DNA from: Clostridiales bacterium
Lineage (GTDB): Bacteria; Bacillota; Clostridia; Saccharofermentanales; Saccharofermentanaceae
Assembly (NCBI GenBank): GCA_017545245.1
Contig: JAFWPB010000022.1
Span: 50,819-114,818 of the forward strand
Direction: 5' to 3'
DNA: 64,000 nucleotides
Within the stretch, counting starts at the first letter, position 1; the number at the start of each line of letters is the position of its first letter. The translations under genes were made by a program, and so were the position numbers. Below the pieces are notes generated by a model. That model was given only the letters and a program-made list of their open reading frames with translations. It searched no databases and had not been told where the DNA came from. Below are positions 1-7,864 of the stretch, one piece after another.

Positions 1-2
1 CA

Positions 3-1223
3 CCACAGGAACCGCAGAGACCACAGATCGAACCTGTCGAGTTTACCGGCGTTCTTGAGATCGTCTCGGAAGGCGGATATGGTTTTGTTAGAAGAGAAAA
101 CTATCTGCCGTCTCCTCAGGATATTTTCGTTCCGAATAATATCATCAGAAGATTCGGACTTCGTATGGGCGACCAGATCCATGGCTTTGCCCTACCGAAG
201 AAGAATCAGGATAAGAACCTGGCGTTAAGCTATATCACGACAGTCAACGATGTCGAACTGGATAAGCTCGGCAAGCGTCCGCATTTTGAGAGACTGACTC
301 CGATCTACCCGGATGAAAGATTCCGTCTGGAAACCGGAAAACAGGAACTCAGTACACGTATCATCGACCTGGTTTCTCCAATTGGTAAAGGCCAGCGTGG
401 TATGATCGTTTCCCCGCCGAAAGCAGGTAAGACGATCCTTTTGCAGAAGATTGCAAATGCCATCTCCCAGAACAGCCCGAAGACGAAGCTGATCGTGCTC
501 CTCATCGACGAGCGTCCGGAGGAAGTTACCGATATGCAGCGCTCCATCAAGGGTGAAGTTGTGTACTCCACATTCGATAAAAAGCCGGAGAACCATACAA
601 GAGTTACAGAACTGGTTCTCGAGCGTGCCATGCGTCTTGTTGAGATGGGTGAGGATGTCGTAATCCTTCTTGACTCCATGACCCGTCTGGCCCGTGCTTA
701 TAACCTGACGATTACACCTACAGGAAGAACGTTGTCCGGTGGTCTGGATCCGGGATCTCTCTATGGTCCGAAGCGTTTCTTCGGTGCTGCGAGAAATATA
801 GAGAACGGCGGAAGTTTGACGATCGTTGCGACTTCTCTCATTGAGACCGGTTCCCGAATGGACGAAGTTATCTTCGAGGAATTCAAGGGTACAGGTAACA
901 TGGAAGTTTACCTCGACAGAAAGCTCTCCGAGAAGCGTATCTTCCCGGCAATCGATATCAACAAATCCGGTACGCGTCGTGAGGATCTCCTCATGTCCCA
1001 GGAAGAACTCGATGCCGTATGGACGATCCGAAAGGCTTTCTCCCAGATGGAGACCGCACCGGTTACCGAGACGATCATCAATCTGCTTCTGCGTACCAAT
1101 TCGAATGATCATTTTATCCGTTCTGTAAAGGTCTCCTTTGCGGATAAAGAAGTATTCGATGCGATGCGTGGATCCGGTGCCAACGGAACTGCAAACGGCA
1201 ATGGAAACAATAACGGAAACTGA
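3..1223 (+). CDS. rho: Transcription termination factor Rho (5' end outside window)
   Basis: Rho is a hexameric RNA-dependent ATPase helicase that ends transcription of untranslated RNA. The reading frame is open from base 3, so the gene starts upstream of the window; 406 residues are visible. The cold-shock-like RNA-binding domain occupies roughly the first 75 visible residues ([10 protein letters not shown] near base 75). The Walker A motif SPPKAGKT lies at bases 411-434 and the Walker B stretch [16 protein letters not shown] follows near base 660. The R-loop region [16 protein letters not shown] is intact. The C-terminus is a short Gly/Asn-rich tail (ANGNGNNNGN). The stop codon abuts the stop of the convergent dehydrogenase gene with no spacer. 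The internal ATG at 165 is not the start because homology continues upstream. Confidence 0.97.
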   Translation, partial: PQEPQRPQIEPVEFTGVLEIVSEGGYGFVRRENYLPSPQDIFVPNNIIRRFGLRMGDQIHGFALPKKNQDKNLALSYITTVNDVELDKLGKRPHFERLTPIYPDERFRLETGKQELSTRIIDLVSPIGKGQRGMIVSPPKAGKTILLQKIANAISQNSPKTKLIVLLIDERPEEVTDMQRSIKGEVVYSTFDKKPENHTRVTELVLERAMRLVEMGEDVVILLDSMTRLARAYNLTITPTGRTLSGGLDPGSLYGPKRFFGAARNIENGGSLTIVATSLIETGSRMDEVIFEEFKGTGNMEVYLDRKLSEKRIFPAIDINKSGTRREDLLMSQEELDAVWTIRKAFSQMETAPVTETIINLLLRTNSNDHFIRSVKVSFADKEVFDAMRGSGANGTANGNGNNNGN

Positions 1224-1928
1224 TCAGTTTTTCTTTTCGATGCGGTGAAGCTGCGGACGGACGGTATACTCCGTGATGACCAGATGTGGATCCGCTTCCA
1301 GAATATGACGAACAGCATGCGCGATATCCTCAGGCAGGAGTCGCGCATCTTCGTCTTTGGAGCATGTAAAATCCGCATTTCTGTAGAGATTGGTATCCGT
1401 CATGTCCGGAAGGATCGTAGTTACCTTTACACCATGCTTTCTTGCTTCGTCGAATACACTTCTTGAAAAGCTCTGAAGCCCGGCTTTGGTTGCGCCATAT
1501 GCGGCGCCGTGCGGGTTGTTCTGGTTCGCGGTAATAGAAGCAATGTTGAGGATCGTGCCCTGGCTCTCTTTCAGTTTTCTAAGAAGAAGATTTGTCAGGA
1601 TCATCGGAACTTCCAGATTTACTCGGACCATCTCGGAGATGGCCTTTGTGGAGAGTTCCTCATGAAGACCATAGTAACCGACGCCGGCACAGTTGAGAAG
1701 AAGGTCGATGCTTCTTCCTTTGCTGATCGAGCGGATCTCGTTTTCCAGTTTTCCTGTTTCAAGAAGATCCATTTCGACTTTGTGAAAAGCACTGTTCTCC
1801 GTAAGGAGGGAGGCATCTGAAAAATCTCTCCCGAACCCGTAGATTTCATAATCCATCTGAAGTAATGTAGCACAGATTGCTTTTCCGATTCCGGATGATG
1901 CACCTGTCACGATCGCTGTCTTTTTCAT
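1224..1928 (-). CDS. Short-chain dehydrogenase/reductase (SDR)
   Basis: A 234-residue NAD(P)-dependent oxidoreductase of the classical SDR family. The cofactor-binding motif TGASSGIG is at residues 8-15, the NCAG motif at 79-82, and the catalytic Ser131, Tyr144 and Lys148 (YGATK) are all present, so the enzyme should be active. The substrate cannot be told from sequence. It is the last gene of a minus-strand operon, starting 18 bases after the spore photoproduct lyase stop. Its own stop (TGA/TCA, 1221-1226) touches the stop of rho, so there is no room for a separate terminator between the converging genes. Confidence 0.9.
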   Translation of the reverse strand: MKKTAIVTGASSGIGKAICATLLQMDYEIYGFGRDFSDASLLTENSAFHKVEMDLLETGKLENEIRSISKGRSIDLLLNCAGVGYYGLHEELSTKAISEMVRVNLEVPMILTNLLLRKLKESQGTILNIASITANQNNPHGAAYGATKAGLQSFSRSVFDEARKHGVKVTTILPDMTDTNLYRNADFTCSKDEDARLLPEDIAHAVRHILEADPHLVITEYTVRPQLHRIEKKN

Positions 1929-1946
1929 GTTGCTGTCCTTCCTTTT

Positions 1947-2969
1947 TTATTCATCAACGTCAATTCTATAGATCTTTTCTTTGGGGACCAGACTCTGCAG
2001 TTTAGTTACCAGGGTATCTTCCATCTCAGCCTGAAGTGCGGCGGAATACTGGAATACCCCGTTACGGTTCTCGTACGGGAACTGGCAGATCGGGGAGTCC
2101 GGGAAGTCCTTGCGGAGTTTCTTGATGTAATCCGCAGGGATACGGAAAGAGCCGATGCTGACATCTTTTAATTGATGGGTGTCGATATGTTTCTGCACCT
2201 GATCAAACATAGATAAGTATGAATCTTTCCAGTTTTCGCAATAAATGACAGGATCGAAACAGAGACGTACCGGGAATCCTTTCTTCATGGCATAGGCGGC
2301 CGCCTCAAGACGTTCAGTAAGGGCAGCAGTTCTTTTCTCGTGCTTTTCAATGATCTCATCCGGTGAAATCGTATAGGCAAAGATCACACGGTCACAGGGT
2401 TCGATCCTGTCGTAGATGTCTTTTCGGAAAGACTTGGTGCGGATCTCGATCGTGAGATCCTCGTGGTTCTTCGTGAATTCCGCCCAGCGTGCAGTAAATC
2501 CGGTCAGGGATTCGAGCGCGATGAGATCTGTATCGTAGGAAACGCAAAGATATACCGGGTGCTTGGCAAGCAATGCTTCCAGTTCGGCAAATGTGTCTTC
2601 CAGATTGACGAAGACAACGATATTTCCGGAACCATACATGCCTTTTAAGAAACAGTATTCGCAGTCAAAGATGCAGTTTCGGATCGAGCTGGCATAGTAG
2701 AAGTGGTCATAGCCGAAGTCCTGGCAGACAGGGGCACCGGGGAAGATCGATTCTCCCGTGTTCTTCGCGAGGATCAGTGCCTGGGAAGATTTTTGAAGTC
2801 CGAAACTCTGGCGGCTCCGGTTGAACACGTCTTTGTAGTGGTTGATGGGAATCACGACCGATTTGGAAAAACGTGCAAGAATGCTGCGGGTCAATTCCAT
2901 GTCCCGGACCGAATCCTCAACATAGATATGCGAGAAGGGGTAGTTAAATAAGCTTTTGCCGGATTGCAT
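1947..2969 (-). CDS. splB: Spore photoproduct lyase family radical SAM protein
   Basis: Spore photoproduct lyase is a radical SAM enzyme that reverses the thymine dimer formed in UV-irradiated spore DNA. The cluster-binding cysteines are at residues 99, 103 and 106 (CxxxCxxC in NCIFDCEYCFLKGMY), followed by the family-typical GNIVVFVN stretch. I chose the ATG at 2969 (340 residues) because a good ribosome-binding site (GGGAGGGAAAGGTGG) precedes it; an upstream ATG at 3023 would add 18 residues of unlike sequence. The start overlaps the end of the nucleosidase-like gene by 26 bases, so the two are translationally coupled. Its presence suggests an organism that sporulates or whose ancestors did, although some relatives act on vegetative DNA. 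Confidence 0.88.
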   Translation of the reverse strand: MQSGKSLFNYPFSHIYVEDSVRDMELTRSILARFSKSVVIPINHYKDVFNRSRQSFGLQKSSQALILAKNTGESIFPGAPVCQDFGYDHFYYASSIRNCIFDCEYCFLKGMYGSGNIVVFVNLEDTFAELEALLAKHPVYLCVSYDTDLIALESLTGFTARWAEFTKNHEDLTIEIRTKSFRKDIYDRIEPCDRVIFAYTISPDEIIEKHEKRTAALTERLEAAAYAMKKGFPVRLCFDPVIYCENWKDSYLSMFDQVQKHIDTHQLKDVSIGSFRIPADYIKKLRKDFPDSPICQFPYENRNGVFQYSAALQAEMEDTLVTKLQSLVPKEKIYRIDVDE

Positions 2970-3777
2970 CGAGCACCACCTTTCCCTCCCGCTTGGAGGA
3001 AACATCCAGTTTCCCGTCCGCATCCAGATCGTTCAGGATCTTTTCCATGTTCTTTCCGGATGCATTTGCATACATGAAGAGCTGACGGAGTTCAAAACGC
3101 AATGTCTCGCTCAAATGGAGAGCGTATGAAGTAGAAAGGAGAAGTTCCTCGTCAATGGAAGGCTTTTCCTCGCATGCTTCCTCCAGTTTCTTCAAAACAG
3201 AGAGAACAGCAGGAAGATACTTCTCGGAACAGGAAGAGAGGTATTCGGCGGTGACTGCCTTGGCGTTCTCTACACCCGCATCAGAGACATACTTCAGGAA
3301 AAGCATCCGGTGTGGCGGCAGAACATGCGAAGCCGCCTGGAAAATGCCTGATGCTTCCATCTCGTATAAAGATTCCGGATCCTCCAGAGAAGAAACCACG
3401 CGGGGAACGGTCACCAGTGCTTTTTCCGAAGAAGAAGGGAGACCGCAGTCCGAAAGGTCGTAGAGCATGTCCGGATAGAAGGTCCGGCCGGAAGCGTTGT
3501 CCGTGATTTTGTTGATCAGGTATAGTCCGGGATCTTTTCCTGCACAGGAACCAAAGTTGATGAGAAAGTCCTTTTCGCTACGAAAGCCAAAACGGGTAAG
3601 AAGATAGCTGGAAGCAGCAGCTCCGGCGATCGGGCCCATTCCTGAAATAGTGAGAACGACGGAACTGTCTTCGGAAAAATACGTGTCGTATGGGCATGAA
3701 AACGCGTCTTTCCTGAGCGAAAGTGCGGAAATGAGAGGTTTTGCCTCGGCGTAAAGCGCACATACAAAGTAGAACAT
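2944..3777 (-). CDS. Nucleoside phosphorylase/MTA-SAH nucleosidase-like protein
   Basis: A 277-residue protein whose N-terminal half resembles purine nucleoside phosphorylase/5'-methylthioadenosine-S-adenosylhomocysteine nucleosidases: it opens with a beta strand and an AEAKP motif (residues 10-14), then SGMGPIAGAAA (about 45-55) and INFGSCAG (about 73-80). The C-terminal 100 residues are helical and without clear family match. It heads the operon with splB and the SDR gene; pairing with spore photoproduct lyase fits handling of adenosine by-products of SAM chemistry, but that is inference. The start at 3777 has AGGAG about 13 bases upstream, slightly far. Confidence 0.7.
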   Translation of the reverse strand: MFYFVCALYAEAKPLISALSLRKDAFSCPYDTYFSEDSSVVLTISGMGPIAGAAASSYLLTRFGFRSEKDFLINFGSCAGKDPGLYLINKITDNASGRTFYPDMLYDLSDCGLPSSSEKALVTVPRVVSSLEDPESLYEMEASGIFQAASHVLPPHRMLFLKYVSDAGVENAKAVTAEYLSSCSEKYLPAVLSVLKKLEEACEEKPSIDEELLLSTSYALHLSETLRFELRQLFMYANASGKNMEKILNDLDADGKLDVSSKREGKVVLDAIRQKLI

Positions 3778-3817
3778 TGTATAAGATTAAACTCCTAGTC
3801 TATCTTTCTAATATTCA

Positions 3818-3847
3818 TTGATTTTATCATCATAATGTTGCTATAAT
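3818..3847 (+). promoter_or_regulatory. metG promoter with extended -10
   Basis: TTGATT (3818-3823), an 18-base spacer and TATAAT (3842-3847) preceded by TGC, i.e. an extended -10. It sits about 40 bases before the metG start. The same 33 bases also carry a promoter on the other strand. Confidence 0.65.
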
Positions 3848-3850
3848 CAA
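3821..3850 (-). promoter_or_regulatory. Promoter of the nucleosidase-splB-SDR operon
   Basis: On the minus strand a -35 box TTGATT (3845-3850) is followed after 18 bases by a -10 box TAAAAT (3821-3826). It lies on top of the metG promoter of the plus strand, so the two compete for the same DNA. Confidence 0.5.
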
Positions 3851-3887
3851 TAAATGCATTCAGCAAAGATAGGAGGCGCATAGAACT

Positions 3888-5831
3888 ATGTGCAATAAAG
3901 AGAAGTATTACATTACGACACCGATTTATTATCCATCCGGCAATCCACACGTTGGTCACTGCTACACAACACTTGCCTGCGATGTGGTCTCCAGATTTAA
4001 GCGAATGCAGGGCTACGATGTAATGTTTTTGACAGGAACCGATGAGCATGGCCAGAAGATCGAGAAGAAGGCTCTGGAAGTAGGTACTACTCCACAAGCC
4101 TATGTTGATGAGATCGTCGCAAATTTCAAGAAACTCTGGAAGCGCCTGGACATTACATATGACCGTTTTATCCGTACTACAGACCCGTATCATGTAGAGT
4201 CCGTGCAGAAGATTTTCAAGGATCTCTACGACAAGGGCTACATCTATAAGAGCAAATATGTCGGCAAATACTGTACGCCGTGTGAGTCTTTCTGGACAGA
4301 GAGCCAGCTCAAGGACGGCAAATGCCCGGACTGTGGACGTGACGTTATCGATGCAGAAGAAGAGGCTTACTTCTTTAAGCTCTCTGAATTCAGCGATAAA
4401 CTCGAAGCACTGCTTCTTGACGAGGAGAGAAATTTCCTCGAGCCGAAGTCCCGTGTGAACGAGATGATCAACAACTTCATCAAGCCTGGCCTGGAGGATC
4501 TTTGCGTATCCCGTACAAGCTTTAAGTGGGGCATCCCGGTCACTTTCGATGAGAAGCATGTCGTCTATGTATGGATCGACGCGCTCAGTAACTATATCAC
4601 GGCACTCGGATACGGCAACTCGACTTACAATGATTTCGAGAAGTACTGGCCGGCAGACATTCACGTCATGGCCAAGGAGATCGTGCGTTTCCATACGCTT
4701 ATCTGGCCGGCTATGCTGATGGCGCTGGATCTTCCACTTCCGAAACATGTCTATGGTCATGGCTGGATCACGTTCGGTGGTGCCAAGATGGGCAAGTCCA
4801 CGGGTAACGTTATCGATCCGTTTATTCTTGCTGACCGTTATGGTGTGGACGCCGTCCGTTATCATCTCCTCCGTGAGATGCCTTTTGGCGCAGACTGCCC
4901 GTTCAGCAATGAGCAGATGGTCCAGAGGATCAATAACGACCTGGCCAATGACCTCGGAAACCTCGTTTCCAGAACGGTGGCCATGGCGATCAAGTATTTC
5001 GACGGAACACTTCCTGTTGAACGTGAGACCGATCCGCTTGATGATGAGCTTCTTAATATGGCAAAAGCACTGAAGCCGTTTGTTGAGCAGAACTATGGTG
5101 ATCTGCATATCGCCAATGCTTTGGCCGAGATCTTTAAGGTTATCGCACGTGCCAACAAGTACATCGATGAGACCGCTCCGTGGGTACTGGCTAAGGACGA
5201 GAGCAAGAAAGCAAGACTGGCAACCGTTCTTTATAACCTGCTTGATACCGTCCGTATCTGCTCGATCCTTTTGAATCCGGTAATGCCGAACACATGCCCG
5301 GAGATCTGGAGACAGATCGGTGCGGCCGCAGAGCAGACTTCATGGGAGAAATCCGGTGAAGTGGGTGCACTCGCTTCCGATGTAACGGTACAGAAGGGGG
5401 AAGTTCTTTTCCCGCGTCTGGATATGGAAAAAGAAATGGAAGAATTGAGCCAGATCTCTGCTGCTGCAGAAGCTGCAGCCAAGGGTAAGGTCCTCGAGCA
5501 TAAAGATGAGATCGTCTATGACGATTTTGCTAAACTGGAGCTTCGTGCGGCAAAAGTACTGGAGTGCGAGAAAGTCCCGAAGGCGGACAAGCTTCTCCGC
5601 ATGCAGCTGGATGTCGGTGACAGAAAGATGCAGGTGCTCTCCGGTATCGCGCAGTACTATACACCGGAAGAGATGGTCGGAAAGATGGTCGTCTGGGTGG
5701 CAAACCTTGCACCGAGAAAACTTCGTGGATTCGACTCTTACGGCATGATCCTCTGCGCCGAGAAGCCAAATGGCGATTATGCACTTCTTTCTGTACCGGA
5801 AGGAGTAGAGCCGGGAGCGGAGGTTTCCTGA
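3888..5831 (+). CDS. metG: Methionyl-tRNA synthetase
   Basis: Charges tRNA-Met with methionine in the cytoplasm. The 647-residue protein is full length for the two-domain clostridial type. The class I signature HVGH is at residues 21-24 and the KMSKS equivalent KMGKS at about residue 300. A zinc knuckle with two CxxC pairs (CTPC and CPDC) lies at about residues 128-150. The last ~110 residues form the EMAPII/Trbp111-type tRNA-binding domain (from DDFAKLELRAAKV). AGGAGG stands 11 bases before the ATG. It is the first gene of a run with tatD, which starts four bases after the metG stop. Confidence 0.97.
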   Translation: MCNKEKYYITTPIYYPSGNPHVGHCYTTLACDVVSRFKRMQGYDVMFLTGTDEHGQKIEKKALEVGTTPQAYVDEIVANFKKLWKRLDITYDRFIRTTDPYHVESVQKIFKDLYDKGYIYKSKYVGKYCTPCESFWTESQLKDGKCPDCGRDVIDAEEEAYFFKLSEFSDKLEALLLDEERNFLEPKSRVNEMINNFIKPGLEDLCVSRTSFKWGIPVTFDEKHVVYVWIDALSNYITALGYGNSTYNDFEKYWPADIHVMAKEIVRFHTLIWPAMLMALDLPLPKHVYGHGWITFGGAKMGKSTGNVIDPFILADRYGVDAVRYHLLREMPFGADCPFSNEQMVQRINNDLANDLGNLVSRTVAMAIKYFDGTLPVERETDPLDDELLNMAKALKPFVEQNYGDLHIANALAEIFKVIARANKYIDETAPWVLAKDESKKARLATVLYNLLDTVRICSILLNPVMPNTCPEIWRQIGAAAEQTSWEKSGEVGALASDVTVQKGEVLFPRLDMEKEMEELSQISAAAEAAAKGKVLEHKDEIVYDDFAKLELRAAKVLECEKVPKADKLLRMQLDVGDRKMQVLSGIAQYYTPEEMVGKMVVWVANLAPRKLRGFDSYGMILCAEKPNGDYALLSVPEGVEPGAEVS

Positions 5832-5834
5832 TCC

Positions 5835-6644
5835 ATGGAGATGTTTGATACCCATGCACATCTGAATTGGCGTGAGGAGTATAAAGATGACATCGACCAG
5901 GTCCTGAAGAATGCGAAGGAGGCCGGCGTGACACATATCATGCTGGCCAGTTCGGATATCCGCGACAGCCAGATCTCACTGGATGTGCATGAAGCAAAGA
6001 AAGACTGCGGTGTAAAGCTTTCCTGTATGGTCGGCGTGCACCCGGAAACGGCTTCTTCTTTTGATGATGCGGCAAAGTTTCAGCTCGAGACATGGCTTTC
6101 CAAAAAAGAAGAACTGGGTATTGTAGCGGTTGGTGAGATCGGTATGGATTACCATTACGACGATGCGTCACCGGTGGCCGAGGCAACGGCTTTCATCTAT
6201 CAGATGGGCCTTGCATACCGTCACGACCTGCCAGCCGTGATTCACGAGCGCGATGCCTGCGAAGATACGCTTTTCATCTTGCGGTCGCTTTATGAGCAGA
6301 AACTCCTACGTGAAGTTCCTGGCGTGCTGCATTGCTTCTCGGGGAGTGTCGAAACGGCGAAGATCCTTCTTGATATGGGATTCTATCTCGGCTTTGATGG
6401 CCCGATTACTTTCAAGAATGCGCGAAAAGCACCGGACGTCATCCGGATGTGCCCGCTTGAACGGCTTCTGGTGGAGACCGATTCGCCTTATATGGCTCCG
6501 GTTCCTTTCCGCGGCCATAGAAATGAGCCGGCATATGTGAAGTATGTAGTAGAAGAGATGGCGCGCCTGAAGGAGATCTCTCCGGAAGAAATGGCGAAGA
6601 TCACGACAGAGAATGCACAAAGACTCTTTGGGAGGAACACATAA
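5835..6644 (+). CDS. tatD: TatD family metal-dependent deoxyribonuclease
   Basis: TatD proteins are TIM-barrel metal-dependent hydrolases with 3'-5' DNase and DNA-repair activity. This 269-residue copy has the first metal ligands in THAHLN (His7, His9), GEIGMDYHYD near residue 100, HCFSGS near 165 and the closing ETDSPY motif near 215, so the active site is complete. It follows metG by three bases, the usual partner in Firmicutes, and its stop overlaps the start of the next gene by one base (TAATG). An alternative start two codons later is possible. Confidence 0.93.
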   Translation: MEMFDTHAHLNWREEYKDDIDQVLKNAKEAGVTHIMLASSDIRDSQISLDVHEAKKDCGVKLSCMVGVHPETASSFDDAAKFQLETWLSKKEELGIVAVGEIGMDYHYDDASPVAEATAFIYQMGLAYRHDLPAVIHERDACEDTLFILRSLYEQKLLREVPGVLHCFSGSVETAKILLDMGFYLGFDGPITFKNARKAPDVIRMCPLERLLVETDSPYMAPVPFRGHRNEPAYVKYVVEEMARLKEISPEEMAKITTENAQRLFGRNT

Positions 6645-7102
6645 TGCGTAGTGAGAATAAGAAGACGCTGATCATCGTAGTGGTCATGGTGGTCCTGGCC
6701 GCTGTTCTGGCTGTATTCTACATTCGTGACACGAAGAAGAGCGTGATCAAGAGAAAGACCAATTTTGAGGTTCCGTCTTACTGTGATATCGTGGATTACT
6801 ACGCATACGGATCCATCTTCAAAAGAACTGGTTTTGAGGCGAAGATCAAGATCGATACGGTCGATCACATGAATGAAGTGATCGGCACCGCCCATGAATT
6901 GTATGGTGATGATTTCCATGAAATCTCTGTATACGATTTTGCTATCCAGAAGTATTCTTTGTTTTCCGGACAGAAGCTGATCCCGAACCCGACTGTTGTT
7001 TCCTGGGTGATCGTGGGCAAGGTAGGAAGTGGTTCTGTGGTCATGTTTGTTGACGTGGAAGAAAACAACATTCCGTACGCTTATCTATATTATGCTGAAT
7101 GA
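6644..7102 (+). CDS. Small membrane-anchored protein, function unknown
   Basis: A 152-residue protein that I do not recognise. A single hydrophobic segment at about residues 8-26 (IIVVVMVVLAAVLAVFYI) is followed by basic residues and a mixed alpha/beta domain without cysteines or evident catalytic motif. Absence of a cleavage site suggests a bitopic protein with the domain probably outside. It is translationally coupled to tatD (TAATG overlap), so it is expressed with metG-tatD. In many Firmicutes this position holds the RNase M5 gene rnmV; this protein shows no Toprim features and is not that. Confidence 0.75.
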   Translation: MRSENKKTLIIVVVMVVLAAVLAVFYIRDTKKSVIKRKTNFEVPSYCDIVDYYAYGSIFKRTGFEAKIKIDTVDHMNEVIGTAHELYGDDFHEISVYDFAIQKYSLFSGQKLIPNPTVVSWVIVGKVGSGSVVMFVDVEENNIPYAYLYYAE

Positions 7103-7137
7103 TTTCGTACCAAAAGTAGTAAAATTTCGTGTAAATT

Positions 7138-7152
7138 TATACTGCCAGTATA
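7138..7152. promoter_or_regulatory. Perfect 15-base palindrome, operator-like
   Basis: TATACTGCCAGTATA is a perfect inverted repeat centred on base 7145. It contains or overlaps two possible -10 hexamers (TATACT at 7138 and at 7149). It lies about 80 bases before the 52-codon ORF and 340 before the XRE regulator, so it could be the binding site of that regulator. This is inference from position and symmetry only. Confidence 0.4.
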
Positions 7153-7229
7153 CTGACAAATGAAATTCATAGTGGTAAAGTAACAGCATAGCAAAACAAA
7201 TCAAACTAAAAGAAAGGAGTGTTTCACAA

Positions 7230-7388
7230 ATGAAATCTGTAAATAATGTAATTTGGAACTTTACATCTACATACATTACAGCAGCCGCAGGCATGTATGA
7301 TTCCGTCGTGCATGATAAAAAGCGTGCCGTCTCTATTACAGAGATTTTCAATCCAGGAAAAGCAGGCGTGGGACACTTCATCCGGTAG
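7230..7388 (+). CDS. Small ORF of 52 codons, function unknown
   Basis: A short frame with a very good ribosome-binding site (AAAGGAG, 9-10 bases before the ATG) and an intrinsic terminator about 30 bases after the stop, which together argue that it is translated. The product is weakly hydrophobic in its first half (NVIWNFTSTYITAAAGMY) and ends KAGVGHFIR. No family is recognised. It precedes a small XRE-type regulator and could be its partner or target. It might also act as a leader peptide, since the terminator separates it from the regulator. Confidence 0.55.
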   Translation: MKSVNNVIWNFTSTYITAAAGMYDSVVHDKKRAVSITEIFNPGKAGVGHFIR

Positions 7389-7415
7389 TTCCCGCGATAA
7401 AATATTAAGTTCTTG

Positions 7416-7453
7416 CCGCTTTTCTTGGAATGTCAAGGAAAGCGGTTTTTTAT
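7416..7453 (+). terminator. Intrinsic terminator after the 52-codon ORF
   Basis: GCCGCTTTTCTTG pairs with CAAGGAAAGCGGT (allowing G-U pairs) around a GAATGT loop, followed directly by a run of Ts. It lies between the small ORF and the XRE gene, so the regulator is probably made by read-through or from its own start. Confidence 0.75.
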
Positions 7454-7488
7454 TAGAAGTTTTTAAACGTAGAATGGAGGAATGACCT

Positions 7489-7719
7489 ATGTTACCAATC
7501 ATCAACATGGAAGAAACAGGAAGTAACATCGTACGGCTTCGTGAAAGAGCAGGAATGTCCGTACGTGAACTTCAAGACATTTTCGGATTTGCCACTCCTC
7601 AGGCCATTTACAAGTGGCAGCGTGGTGTGTCAATGCCAACGATCGATAATCTGGTTGTACTTTCCGTTACTTTCCAGGTACCTATTGAGAGAATCCTGGT
7701 TGTGGATCAGGTTGGATGA
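7489..7719 (+). CDS. Small XRE-family helix-turn-helix regulator
   Basis: A 76-residue DNA-binding protein consisting only of a lambda-repressor-like HTH domain. Helices can be followed from NIVRLRERAGMSVRELQDIFG (residues 13-33) to the recognition part PQAIYKWQRG (36-45) and a final hydrophobic helix. GGAGG is placed about 9 bases before the ATG. There is no dimerisation or sensor domain, so control would be through expression level or partner. It lies just upstream of uvrB but is separated from it by its own hairpin and the uvrB promoter. Confidence 0.82.
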   Translation: MLPIINMEETGSNIVRLRERAGMSVRELQDIFGFATPQAIYKWQRGVSMPTIDNLVVLSVTFQVPIERILVVDQVG

Positions 7720-7734
7720 TCCTGACGGGTTAAC

Positions 7735-7773
7735 CGGAACTATGAATAATATGAAAAAGTAGTTCCGCTTTCT
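7735..7773 (+). terminator. Possible weak terminator after the XRE gene
   Basis: CGGAACTA (7735-7742) pairs with TAGTTCCG (7760-7767), followed by CTTTCT. The T-run is imperfect and the hairpin overlaps the -35 region of uvrB, so termination is uncertain. Confidence 0.35.
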
Positions 7774-7785
7774 GATCAGATGTGC

Positions 7786-7791
7786 TATACT
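7786..7791 (+). promoter_or_regulatory. uvrB extended -10 element
   Basis: TATACT preceded by TGC forms an extended -10. No good -35 is seen at 17 bases upstream (TTCCGC). The LexA box starts nine bases downstream, over the likely transcription start. Confidence 0.55.
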
Positions 7792-7799
7792 GAACTGAG

Positions 7800-7813
7800 C
7801 GAAAATATGTTCG
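7800..7813. promoter_or_regulatory. LexA (SOS) box upstream of uvrB
   Basis: CGAAAATATGTTCG matches the Bacillus/Clostridium LexA consensus CGAACRNRYGTTYG at every defined position but one (A instead of C at position 5). It lies just downstream of the -10 element, where bound LexA would block initiation. It is part of a larger dyad GAAAATAT...ATATTTTC (7801-7822). uvrB is a classical SOS gene, which supports the call. Confidence 0.8.
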
Positions 7814-7864
7814 TATATTTTCGGAAGTCAGGATAGTCATCTTGGTGGAAGGCGGAATTTTTTT

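Noticed and set aside
3795..5108. 437-codon open frame on the minus strand opposite metG
   Set aside because: It lies wholly over the metG coding frame, has no ribosome-binding site and no recognisable domain; codon bias of metG explains it.
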